A stretch of 13,453 nt of DNA from contig JBAROV010000078.1 of NCBI GenBank assembly GCA_049642465.1, positions 1 to 13,453 of the forward strand, in the 5' to 3' direction. Shown piece after piece: positions 1 through 6,849 of the stretch. Under the pieces are notes generated by a model that was not told where the DNA came from, did not search any database, and saw only the letters and a program-made list of their open reading frames with translations. Position numbers and translations under genes: made by a program. Position 1 is the first letter of the stretch; every line of letters begins with the position of its first letter. This DNA is from CAWDPQ01 sp049642465. GTDB lineage: Bacteria; Acidobacteriota; Vicinamibacteria; Vicinamibacterales; 2-12-FULL-66-21.

Positions 1-189
1 CTCTGGCACCATCCGAATCAGGTCCGGCCGCGTGCGGGGATGGAAGTGCGACACGGCGGTGAACACGAACATCGTCGCCAGCGCGATGCGGAGCGCGCTG
101 GTCGACGAATCTGCCTGGGGCAACAAACCTACGAATCCCATCAATCGACCAAGCAGCCATGCGGCGAGCATCACGATCAGGGGTGCCAT
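1..189 (-). CDS. DoxX-like membrane protein, N-terminal part (runs off the window)
   Basis: The reverse strand reads from an ATG at 189 to the window edge without a stop, giving the first 63 residues. The start is MAPLIVMLAAWLLGRLMGFV, a hydrophobic helix. It is followed by a second helix around residues 32-46 and the stretch TAVSHFHPRTRPDLIRMVPE (44-63). A helix ending in a V-(A/S)-HF motif and then a D-L-I-x-M-V-P loop is the pattern of DoxX-family integral membrane proteins, whose exact biochemical role is often unknown. The start has a GGAG element about 8 nt upstream. The gene is downstream of, and co-directional with, the STAS and beta-propeller genes, 126 bp from the STAS stop, so it could share their transcript or use its own promoter. 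The family call rests on a short N-terminus. Confidence 0.7.
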   Translation of the reverse strand, partial: MAPLIVMLAAWLLGRLMGFVGLLPQADSSTSALRIALATMFVFTAVSHFHPRTRPDLIRMVPE

Positions 190-214
190 GGAAGTCTCTC
201 CGACACGCGCCAGC

Positions 215-227
215 GTCACCGCGTGAC
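215..227. promoter_or_regulatory. Short inverted repeat before the DoxX-like gene
   Basis: GTCAC-CGC-GTGAC is a perfect 5-3-5 inverted repeat, 26 bp upstream of the start at 189. It could be an operator or a small RNA hairpin in the leader. Short perfect repeats of this size also arise by chance. Confidence 0.25.
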
Positions 228-315
228 CTTAAAGTTGATCGGACAAGAGGCGGGAAACGGTGCCCATGACGGCCGCTCCTTCAACAGTGCGAGCCGTCGG
301 CCAGGGCGCCGGCTC

Positions 316-597
316 TTACCCATCGGCGTCGATCACGTCCTCCAGTAGCTCCGCCACGTATGGGGAACAATTCTCCACAGTAACGGATCGAGTGGTCAGT
401 TCCCTGAACAGTTCGAGGCCAGTCGCATCGATCGATGAGACGTTGGCAAGATCGAGAACGACTTTCCTGTCGCCCTCCACGTCCTGCAACGTGCGATCAC
501 ACTCGCTGCGCAATTCCTCGACCCAACGGCCGGCGATCTGACCTTCGAGTGTGAGTGTCGTCCGGCCCTCTGAGGATGTGCGCGAAATTCTCAGCAT
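316..597 (-). CDS. STAS-domain protein (anti-sigma-factor-antagonist-like)
   Basis: This 93-residue protein is a single STAS domain: an N-terminal beta strand pair (TTLTLEGQIAG, residues 13-23), a helix (WVEELRSECDRTL) and the core strand and loop VVLDLANVSSIDATGLELF (46-64). STAS proteins of the SpoIIAA type bind anti-sigma or switch kinases. The phosphoacceptor motif is D-S-[ST]-G in the classic family. Here it is D57-A58-T59-G60, so the usual phosphorylated Ser is Ala. The protein may be constitutively unphosphorylated at that site, or Thr59 may be used; this is inference. The gene starts 11 nt after the beta-propeller stop with no clear Shine-Dalgarno, which suggests co-transcription. No partner kinase is in the window. 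Confidence 0.8.
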   Translation of the reverse strand: MLRISRTSSEGRTTLTLEGQIAGRWVEELRSECDRTLQDVEGDRKVVLDLANVSSIDATGLELFRELTTRSVTVENCSPYVAELLEDVIDADG

Positions 598-608
598 GAT
601 TCGGTTCG

Positions 609-1751
609 CTACCGCGCGGCAATTCCATTTGCCCCGCCAGGTAGGCCTCCGAACGTCGACAGAGAAGTGAGGGCGCCGTCGCCATTCACGCTGAATGTAC
701 TGATCGTCCCGTTCCCGCCGTTGCGCGTGTACAGGAACTGACTACCGGCGCTCAGTGCGGCGTCCGCAGGTGCGCTGCCGGCGTCGGTGGGTGCCGCCAC
801 GCCGTCCTGGTCGCGCAAGACAAGCGTGCCGTCCGGATCGATGCGAAGTGCCGACACCGTGTCGCTGCCTGTATTCGTCGTAAGCGCGGAGCGGCCATCC
901 GCGGTTATGACCAGCGAGCATGCCGCTGTTTCCGTCGTCGCCACCGCGGCGGAAATGACTTCGAGTACTCCGTCCTGCGTCACCTGGTATGAGGAGACGC
1001 TGCTCGCGTCGGTGGCGCCACCAGCCGCTTCCGTAACATACAGACGGCCACGCCGATCGAACGCAAAGCCGAACGGAGTGAGACCAGCCGACGGATAGAA
1101 TTCGCCCGGGCGCGCGACCCCATCGTGGCCGTCGTATTCGTCGTCGATGAGGCTGAACACCGCAATCAGGTTTGTTGCGCGCTCGGTGACCACGAGAAAC
1201 TCGCCGTCCGGGGTGAACCCAATCTGAGCTGGCGCTGTATTGGACCCACTGAGTGCCTGAACCGCACCCGGAATGGCGAGCAGACGCCCTCGCCGGCCGA
1301 GACGGAAGCCCGCGATGTTGTCCGCGCCGCCCACAACCCCGCCCGCGTTCAGCACGTACACGAGATCCCGATCGATCGTGACACTCACGGGCCGTTGGCC
1401 GCCAGAGGACGTTCGGCTCGTGAGTGTGAGTCCGCGCCCGTCCACACGAAATACGGACACGTCGTGGCTCCCCGCGTTGACGACGACCAGCCACCGTCCG
1501 TCGGCCGAGAGGACGAGGCCGCCCTGGTTTCCGAGGCCGCCGCCGGTACCGAGGCCGCCCGTGGCAGCTGCATGCGCGAACGAGAGACTACCGCGTTCGT
1601 TCCGGTCGAACACGAGGATTTCATTGCCGCCAGCGCCATTCGAGGCAATGTAGACGACGCCATCCGTCTCTGCGGTGCTGGTCTTACCTGCATGGCCGGT
1701 TAAGGTGCTCCAGGGGATCACTAAAAGTAGAGTGACGAAAAACCTACGCAT
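609..1751 (-). CDS. Secreted beta-propeller protein, lactonase / YncE-like
   Basis: The start at 1751 is chosen because AAGGAGGG lies just upstream and because it opens with a signal peptide (MRRFFVTLLLVIPWSTLTGHA, cleavage probably after GHA near residue 21). The frame stays open upstream to 1865, but that part looks non-coding. The 380-residue product has repeated blades of the type 'ADGRWLVVVNAGSHDVSVFR', 'PDGEFLVVTERATNLIAVFS' and 'ADGRSALTTNTGSDTVSALR'. These end in N-x-G-S-x-[DT]-[VI]-S-x-[FL], as in the seven-bladed lactonase (6-phosphogluconolactonase-like) and YVTN families. Many secreted members have no proven enzymatic activity, so lactonase is a fold label here. Location is periplasmic or extracellular. 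It is the first gene of a minus-strand set with the STAS gene. Confidence 0.82.
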   Translation of the reverse strand: MRRFFVTLLLVIPWSTLTGHAGKTSTAETDGVVYIASNGAGGNEILVFDRNERGSLSFAHAAATGGLGTGGGLGNQGGLVLSADGRWLVVVNAGSHDVSVFRVDGRGLTLTSRTSSGGQRPVSVTIDRDLVYVLNAGGVVGGADNIAGFRLGRRGRLLAIPGAVQALSGSNTAPAQIGFTPDGEFLVVTERATNLIAVFSLIDDEYDGHDGVARPGEFYPSAGLTPFGFAFDRRGRLYVTEAAGGATDASSVSSYQVTQDGVLEVISAAVATTETAACSLVITADGRSALTTNTGSDTVSALRIDPDGTLVLRDQDGVAAPTDAGSAPADAALSAGSQFLYTRNGGNGTISTFSVNGDGALTSLSTFGGLPGGANGIAAR

Positions 1752-1783
1752 CCTGCCCTCCTTGGCGTCATGTGCGTTCCGCA

Positions 1784-1807
1784 CTGTCGGTTGTCGATCT
1801 CCGACAG
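1784..1807. promoter_or_regulatory. 7-10-7 inverted repeat in the leader of the beta-propeller gene
   Basis: CTGTCGG (1784-1790) and CCGACAG (1801-1807) are perfect complements, 33 bp upstream of the start at 1751. In RNA this could form a hairpin in the untranslated leader; in DNA it could be a dimer operator. It is the only clear structure I see in the 287-bp gap 1752-2038, where no convincing -35/-10 pair was found. Confidence 0.35.
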
Positions 1808-2038
1808 ACGCGAATCGTGCGCACTTCGATCGCACGTAGGGCAACGAAGATGCCGCAACGTCCAATCGAAGAAGCGTGGCTTATCTACTGAGGAGAGTGG
1901 ATGTTGCGGAGTCTGCGTCGAACTTAGTCGGCCACGAGGGTCCGAAATGTCGTCCGCTCGCGCCGATATCTCGTCTGATCACGTACGAGCTGCATGACCG
2001 GTTGCTATGGCAAAGGGGCGTGCGGCGATGCATACGAT

Positions 2039-3655
2039 TCAAGGCAGACGCGATGAGATACCGAGCTTCTTCATTCGGCTTCTCAACGTATTCGGATGCA
2101 GGCCCAGGATTGCCGCGGCTCCCTTTCCCCCTGCGACGACACCGCCGCTGGTTCGCAACACTGAGATGATGTGTGAGCGTTCGACCTCTTGCAGTCTCTC
2201 TTTCGCGCCGGATCCGCTGGAGACGATCGGCGATTCCGGCGCACGACCGGCTGGCGAGCGGGAATGGACGGCCGGCAGCGACTCTTCGACGTCGAGTACC
2301 GGCCCGGGCGACAGGATTGCCGCACGCTCGACCACGTTTTGCAGCTCGCGGACGTTGCCGGGCCAGGAGTACTGCAGCAACCGCTCCATGCTGCGCGCAT
2401 TGAATCCCTTGACCGGTTTGCCCAGCTTGCGCGCGAGACTCCCGGTGAAGAACCCCACAAGGAGGCTGATGTCCGAGCGCCGTTCGCGCAGAGCCGGAAC
2501 CTGAATCGGGAAGACGTTCAGGCGATACAGGAGATCGTCCCGGAATTTTCCGTCGCGCACGGCCTGATCGAGATCCCGATTGGTAGCCGCGATCACCCGC
2601 ACGTTGACGTGGATGGTTCGACTGCTGCCGACCGGTTCGAATTCCTGCTCCTGCAGGACGCGCAGCAGCTTCACTTGCGCCTCGAGCGGCAGCTCGCTGA
2701 TCTCGTCGAGAAAGATGGACCCCCCGTTGGCGAGTTCGAACCGGCCAATGCGGTTCTCCACCGCACCGGTGAACGCTCCCTTGACGTGTCCAAACAGTTC
2801 GCTCTCAACGAGGCCTGGCGGAATCGCGCCGCAATTCACTTTGACGAGCGGTCGTGCGTTGCGTTTGCTACGGCTGTGCACGGCCCTCGCGAACAGCTCC
2901 TTACCGCACCCCGTCTCTCCGACGATGAGGACCGTCGAGTCCGTTGGTCCCACGAGCTCCACCTTGCGCAGCGCCGCGGTGAGCGCCGGACTCTTTCCCA
3001 CGATCTCCTTGAAGCCGTGTTCGGTCGTGATCTCTTCCTGGAGATACACATTCTCCGCCTCGAGCCGGTTCTTGAGTGTCTCCACTTCGGCGAGAGCCGC
3101 GCGAAGCTTCTCCCCCGCTTGCTCGCGCTCGAGCTCCACGCCGGCGCGGGCCGCGAAGGTCCGCAGGACCGACACCCACAGCGCGTCTTTCTCGATCGGC
3201 TTCACGTCGAGGACGACGAGGTGGCCCATGATGCGTCCACTCGAACCCACGGCTGGAACGCCGAGATAGCTTTCAACGCCCAGATCGGCGAGGACTTTGT
3301 TGGTTGCAAAGAGCTGGCGTACCTTCTCCGGATAAAGGCGTTCGTGCCCCTGCGCGACGTCCATGCACGGTCTCTCGAGCTCGTACTCGAAGGTCTCGCC
3401 GAACCGGCCGTTGTTCCAGAACGCCCGCACGCGCGCGCGGTTGTCCTGTTGGCATTCAGCGACGAACGCATGGCTGATTTCCAACGAGGTCGCCAGATGG
3501 CGAACCAGAGACTCGTGGAAGGCTCGCCCGGTGACCGAGGCAGTGCCTTCAATGACCGCACGAAGAAGGTTCTCGGTTCGCCTGCTGTCGATGATGTCGG
3601 GTGAGATCGTGGCCAGCGCCCTGGAGCGGCTGTCCGTGTCAACGGTTGCGTTCAC
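2039..3655 (-). CDS. Sigma-54-dependent transcriptional activator with one GAF domain
   Basis: This enhancer-binding protein activates RNA polymerase carrying sigma-54, using ATP. From the GTG at 3655 it is 538 residues: a GAF-type sensor (about 25-190), a coiled-coil linker (ERLR-type heptads, about 190-220), the AAA+ domain and a Fis-type helix-turn-helix at the C-terminus (...AAAILGLHPNTLRSRMKKLG). In the AAA+ part I see Walker A GETGCGKE (246-253), the sigma-54-contacting loop GAFTGA (293-298), Walker B GGSIFLDE, sensor AATNRDL and the YSWPGNVREL motif. There is no receiver domain, so ligand binding rather than phosphorylation is expected. The open frame extends upstream to 3883, but that part lies in the divergent promoter region and reads as non-coding. 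The GTG has only a weak purine-rich ribosome site, so the start is uncertain by tens of residues. Confidence 0.88.
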   Translation of the reverse strand: MNATVDTDSRSRALATISPDIIDSRRTENLLRAVIEGTASVTGRAFHESLVRHLATSLEISHAFVAECQQDNRARVRAFWNNGRFGETFEYELERPCMDVAQGHERLYPEKVRQLFATNKVLADLGVESYLGVPAVGSSGRIMGHLVVLDVKPIEKDALWVSVLRTFAARAGVELEREQAGEKLRAALAEVETLKNRLEAENVYLQEEITTEHGFKEIVGKSPALTAALRKVELVGPTDSTVLIVGETGCGKELFARAVHSRSKRNARPLVKVNCGAIPPGLVESELFGHVKGAFTGAVENRIGRFELANGGSIFLDEISELPLEAQVKLLRVLQEQEFEPVGSSRTIHVNVRVIAATNRDLDQAVRDGKFRDDLLYRLNVFPIQVPALRERRSDISLLVGFFTGSLARKLGKPVKGFNARSMERLLQYSWPGNVRELQNVVERAAILSPGPVLDVEESLPAVHSRSPAGRAPESPIVSSGSGAKERLQEVERSHIISVLRTSGGVVAGGKGAAAILGLHPNTLRSRMKKLGISSRLP

Positions 3656-3729
3656 GGCTAGGTCCCACCACCGGTGCGTTCCACACCTTCGCCCACGATG
3701 AAGCAAGAACAGAACCGGGTGAGACCTGT

Positions 3730-3745
3730 TGCCTGGCCGTTGCCA
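3730..3745 (-). promoter_or_regulatory. Possible sigma-54 (-24/-12) promoter for the minus-strand activator
   Basis: On the minus strand the sequence is TGGCAACGGCCAGGCA. It keeps the GG-N10-GC spacing and matches 8 of 12 positions of TGGCACG-N4-TTGCW. The predicted start would be near 3718, about 63 nt before the GTG at 3655. The repeated 12-mers at 3786-3847 would then lie about 70 to 125 bp upstream, a normal distance for enhancer sites. An 8/12 match is weak in GC-rich DNA. Confidence 0.3.
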
Positions 3746-3781
3746 ATGGGTCGCGAACATGGCTGTGCCGTTCGAAGTGTC

Positions 3782-3847
3782 TGTGCATGGATGCGCAGTG
3801 GTCATGGATGCACAGGTCCAAGTCGCGCGAAGGCCCATGAATGCGCA
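3782..3847. repeat. Three CATGRATGCRCA repeats in the divergent activator promoter
   Basis: The 12-mers CATGGATGCGCA (3786-3797), CATGGATGCACA (3803-3814) and CATGAATGCGCA (3836-3847) share one orientation and are spaced 17 and 33 bp apart. The first belongs to a near-perfect 7-2-7 inverted repeat, TGTGCAT-GG-ATGCGCA (3782-3797). The second has a weaker left half (TGGTCAT). A fourth degenerate copy may be CATGGCTGTGCC (3758-3769). Repeated palindromic sites between two divergent activator genes are probably the binding sites of one of those activators, allowing self-control and cross-control. Confidence 0.6.
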
Positions 3848-3883
3848 CATAATCACGTGAGAGCCTCGACGAGAGGGGGGCAC

Positions 3884-5965
3884 ATGCCAGCTGGTAGCGG
3901 GAACGACGCAGCGACCGGCGACCGCCTCAGCCCGGCGTCAACCGTCGCACGGTATGAGGCCCTCATCCGTGTGTCTGAGGCCCTTCGGGCCTATCACGAC
4001 CGCGACACGCTCTTCCGCAGTCTGGCGCGCGAACTCCGGCCGGTCGTCCGTTTCACCTACCTCGGCCTTGGCCTCTACGACGAAGCAACGCACAGTCTGG
4101 ACCTGCGCGTGCTCGCAGCCGCCGGCAACCCGCTGCCACCGCCGAACCTGTCCCCTGAGGAGTCTCTTACCTATTGGACGGTTCGCCATCAGGCGCCGCT
4201 CGTCATCCCCAACGTTGAAGACGAGACCAGGTTTCCAAAGGCCATGGCGTACTTCCGCGACCAAGACGTGCGATCGACGTGTTCACTGCCGCTCACGACA
4301 CCGCGTCGCCGCATCGGCATGCTGGTGGCAGGCAACTCGGAGTTCCACGTGTACGACACGAAGGAAGTCACGTTTCTGTCGCTCGTGGCGAATCAGGTGG
4401 CGCTCGCCGTTGACGACGCCCTGAACTACGGCGCGTTGCAGCAGGCGCTTGCCCTCGAACGGGAGCGACAGCGGAACCTCGAGGCATCGGACGAACTGTT
4501 ACGCGCGCTGACAACCGTGCTCGATATTCGCCAGGTGTTTCCGCGTATCTCGCAAATCTCGTCGGCGGTGCTTCCGCACGACCGGCTGATGCTCGCGTTC
4601 CTGAATCGGGAAGAGGAGGTTGTCGTCGAGGCCGCCTCCGATCGGTGGGATCCGCTGCCCACCCGGATGAAGGTTCGACACGTGGACCCTAAAGCCGACG
4701 GGACGATCATCAACGACTTCGACTATGCCGATACCCGCCTTGTCGTCGAGCCACCAGACTTCTGGGATCGGATTCGCTCGCAGGGCTACCGGTCCATGTT
4801 GGCTGTGCACGTGGCCGCCCTCAACCAGGGGATCGGTCTGACCTTCTGGTCGAAGCGGTCTCACGCGTTCGACGAAGGACAGCTGGCCACTGCCCGCCGC
4901 ATTGCCGACCATGTCGCGTTAGCGGTCTCGCACGAACAACTCGCCGAGATGTCACGTCAAGCTACTGAGGCGAAACTGCGGGCGGACGACCTGGAGGCGC
5001 GGGTCAAGTCGCTGTCGGACGAGCTCGCCGCTAAGACGGGACGAATGGTTGGGCCGTCGCCACAATGGCAGCTGGTGCTCAAGGCAGCGATGCGTGTCGC
5101 TTCGACGGACACGACGGTGCTTCTCGTGGGAGAGTCGGGCACCGGAAAAGAGGTGGTGGCCCGATTCATTCACCACGCCTCCAATCGTGCAGACGGACCG
5201 TTTGTCGCACTCAACTGCGCTGCGCTCCCAGAGCAGTTGCTCGAGTCGGAGCTGTTCGGCTTCGAGCGGGGAGCGTTTACCGGCGCGCAACACGCAAAGC
5301 CAGGACAAATCGAGCTCGCTGCCGGTGGCGTCCTCTTTCTCGATGAAGTGGCGGAAATGAGTCCGTCGGCGCAGGCGAAGTTTCTGCGTGTGCTCCAAGA
5401 GCGAGAATTCCAGCGCCTCGGTTCCACGCGCACATTGAAGGCGAACGTGCGCGTGATCGCGGCGACGAATCGCGACCTGAAGAAAGCACTGGAGCGAGGG
5501 GCCTTTCGCGAAGACCTCTTTTACCGCTTGCAGGTGTTCGACATCAACCTTCCCCCCTTGCGCGAGCGCCCAGGTGACATCCTCCCTTTGAGCGAGGCTT
5601 TTCTACAGGAAATCGGGCAGCTCTTCGGTCGTCCGCCAGCAGGGCTCACCCGCGACGCGAAGGATGCCCTGCTGCGTTACTACTGGCCGGGTAACGTGAG
5701 GCAGCTGCGGAATGCGCTGGAACGCGCGGCGATCCTGTGCGAAGGGGCCCTCATCACTGCCGAGCATCTCTCGTTGGGCCAGGAACGTTCTGACGCGGCG
5801 CGACTCGTCGCCGCTCCGCCGACAACCAATTTGAATGCGGTAGAGCGCGACATGATCAAGCAAGTACTCGCAGAGTGTACCGGCAACAAGTCGAAGGCCG
5901 CCGCGAGACTTGGGATCTCGCGTACGCAGTTGTACGTCCGCATGCGCAAGTATCAGCTCTCCTGA
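3884..5965 (+). CDS. Sigma-54-dependent transcriptional activator with two GAF domains
   Basis: A GAGGGGGG ribosome site precedes the ATG at 3884, so this start is preferred over an in-frame ATG at 3674. The 693-residue product has GAF domain 1 (about 25-185), GAF domain 2 (about 205-345), a coiled coil (about 350-385), an AAA+ domain and a Fis-type helix-turn-helix (NKSKAAARLGISRTQLYVRM, near the end). Visible motifs are Walker A GESGTGKE (416-423), GAFTGA (463-468), Walker B GGVLFLDE, AATNRDL, the FREDLFYRL arginine segment and YYWPGNVRQLRNALERA. It has no receiver domain. The double-GAF layout is that of NifA- and FhlA-like activators that sense small molecules or redox state. It lies directly upstream of the operon at 6254 and its sigma-54-type promoter, so it is the leading candidate activator of that operon. 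Confidence 0.92.
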   Translation: MPAGSGNDAATGDRLSPASTVARYEALIRVSEALRAYHDRDTLFRSLARELRPVVRFTYLGLGLYDEATHSLDLRVLAAAGNPLPPPNLSPEESLTYWTVRHQAPLVIPNVEDETRFPKAMAYFRDQDVRSTCSLPLTTPRRRIGMLVAGNSEFHVYDTKEVTFLSLVANQVALAVDDALNYGALQQALALERERQRNLEASDELLRALTTVLDIRQVFPRISQISSAVLPHDRLMLAFLNREEEVVVEAASDRWDPLPTRMKVRHVDPKADGTIINDFDYADTRLVVEPPDFWDRIRSQGYRSMLAVHVAALNQGIGLTFWSKRSHAFDEGQLATARRIADHVALAVSHEQLAEMSRQATEAKLRADDLEARVKSLSDELAAKTGRMVGPSPQWQLVLKAAMRVASTDTTVLLVGESGTGKEVVARFIHHASNRADGPFVALNCAALPEQLLESELFGFERGAFTGAQHAKPGQIELAAGGVLFLDEVAEMSPSAQAKFLRVLQEREFQRLGSTRTLKANVRVIAATNRDLKKALERGAFREDLFYRLQVFDINLPPLRERPGDILPLSEAFLQEIGQLFGRPPAGLTRDAKDALLRYYWPGNVRQLRNALERAAILCEGALITAEHLSLGQERSDAARLVAAPPTTNLNAVERDMIKQVLAECTGNKSKAAARLGISRTQLYVRMRKYQLS

Positions 5966-6055
5966 ACAATAGAGCTCCGCTTCGCTTATCACTTTTTTCA
6001 CCCGCGCCCGTCAGATACATCCCTCGCTGCACCGGGTTCGACACGACGCCGTGCA

Positions 6056-6087
6056 AACGAGATTTCGTGTCAACACGAAATATCGTT
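6056..6087. promoter_or_regulatory. 32-bp inverted repeat, probable enhancer (UAS) of the downstream operon
   Basis: The left arm AACGAGATTTCGTGT (6056-6070) and right arm ACACGAAATATCGTT (6073-6087) pair at 14 of 15 positions around a CA centre. The inner nine pairs, ATTTCGTGT/ACACGAAAT, are perfect. The centre lies about 110 bp before the start predicted from the -24/-12 element at 6156-6171, which is the normal enhancer distance for an NtrC-type activator. No T-run follows, so it is not a terminator. Confidence 0.65.
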
Positions 6088-6155
6088 GCGGACCTCATCT
6101 CCCCCTCAATAACGCAAGCTGCTGGCAGCAGTGAAGATGCGCGACACCGACGCAA

Positions 6156-6171
6156 TGGCACCGAGGCTGCA
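6156..6171 (+). promoter_or_regulatory. Sigma-54 (-24/-12) promoter of the operon
   Basis: TGGCACCGAGGCTGCA matches TGGCACG-N4-TTGCW at 10 of 12 positions. It has the invariant GG (6157-6158) and GC (6169-6170) at the required 10-bp separation. The predicted transcription start is near 6182, about 72 nt before the ATG at 6254. This also argues against an in-frame ATG at 6131, which would lie upstream of the transcript. Confidence 0.6.
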
Positions 6172-6253
6172 GTCTCGTAATCCGACGCCGCCGGACAAAC
6201 CGCTTCTCGGGATGCGCCGGCGACTTCCAACTGGAACATCAGGAGCAATCCGT

Positions 6254-6796
6254 ATGAGCCGAATCAAACCCGTTCTGGAGACAACTCACGATGGCATTCG
6301 CAGGAGCTTCAACGCCATCGAAAGACAGCTTGGCGTCGTCCCCAACATGATGCGGACGATGGCGCAATCGCCTCGCGTGCTCGAGGGATACCTCGCACTG
6401 AGCGGCGCACTGAGCCGTGGTCTCTTGCCGGCGACGCTGCAGGAACAGATCGCCCTTGCTGTCGCCGAAATTAATGCCTGCAACTATTGCCTCTCAGCGC
6501 ACACGGCGCTGGGTCGTAAGGCAGGGTTGTCCGACGACCAGCTCGCCGCGAGCCGGGAAGGCCGGGCCGCGGAGGCGAAAGCGAACGCCGCGCTGCAATT
6601 CGCGTCGGCCGTCCTGGAGCACCGCGGCGGTGTCGGCGACGACGAGCTCGCGCGCGTCCGGGCCGCTGGTTTCTCGGACGCGGAGATCGCGGAAATCATC
6701 GCGCACGTCGCGTTGAACGCTCTCACGAACTACTTCAATCGGGCCGCGGACACGGAGATCGACTTTCCGAAAGTCGCCGCGGCGCAACTCGTGTAG
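6254..6796 (+). CDS. Carboxymuconolactone decarboxylase / AhpD-like peroxidase family protein
   Basis: The 180-residue product carries the AhpD-type redox motif E72-x3-C76-x2-C79-x3-H83 (EINACNYCLSAH). The preceding segment LGVVPNMMRTMAQSPRVLEGYLALSGAL is typical of the CMD family of small helical proteins. Members with both cysteines usually act as alkylhydroperoxidases or thiol-dependent reductants; the true carboxymuconolactone decarboxylases lack this CxxC. The role here is therefore probably peroxide or reactive-product handling, as inference. The start at 6254 is chosen for the AGGAGC site 8-9 nt upstream and the predicted transcript start near 6182. It is the first gene of the sigma-54-type operon, followed 53 bp later by the cyclase gene. 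Confidence 0.85.
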   Translation: MSRIKPVLETTHDGIRRSFNAIERQLGVVPNMMRTMAQSPRVLEGYLALSGALSRGLLPATLQEQIALAVAEINACNYCLSAHTALGRKAGLSDDQLAASREGRAAEAKANAALQFASAVLEHRGGVGDDELARVRAAGFSDAEIAEIIAHVALNALTNYFNRAADTEIDFPKVAAAQLV

Positions 6797-6849
6797 CCGG
6801 TCGGCAGGCCGGGCTGCGCGACTTCAGAGATTCAGGAAGGAATGCTGTC

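Noticed and set aside
2189..3604. Long open frame (471 codons) on the plus strand across the minus-strand activator
   Set aside because: It is the antisense shadow of the activator; it has no family motif and no good start.
3656..3883. Upstream extension of the minus-strand activator to an ATG at 3883
   Set aside because: It would overlap the whole divergent promoter including the CATGRATGCRCA sites, and the extra residues show no domain or protein-like pattern.
5955..5998. AGCTCT...AGAGCT inverted repeat around the stop of the double-GAF activator, followed by a T6 run, as a terminator
   Set aside because: The T-run starts 16 nt after the stem and the stem is only 6 bp with a 10-nt loop, so it is not a standard intrinsic terminator.
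6131..6253. In-frame ATG at 6131 as the start of the CMD-family gene
   Set aside because: It lies upstream of the predicted transcript start, has no ribosome site and adds residues absent from the family.
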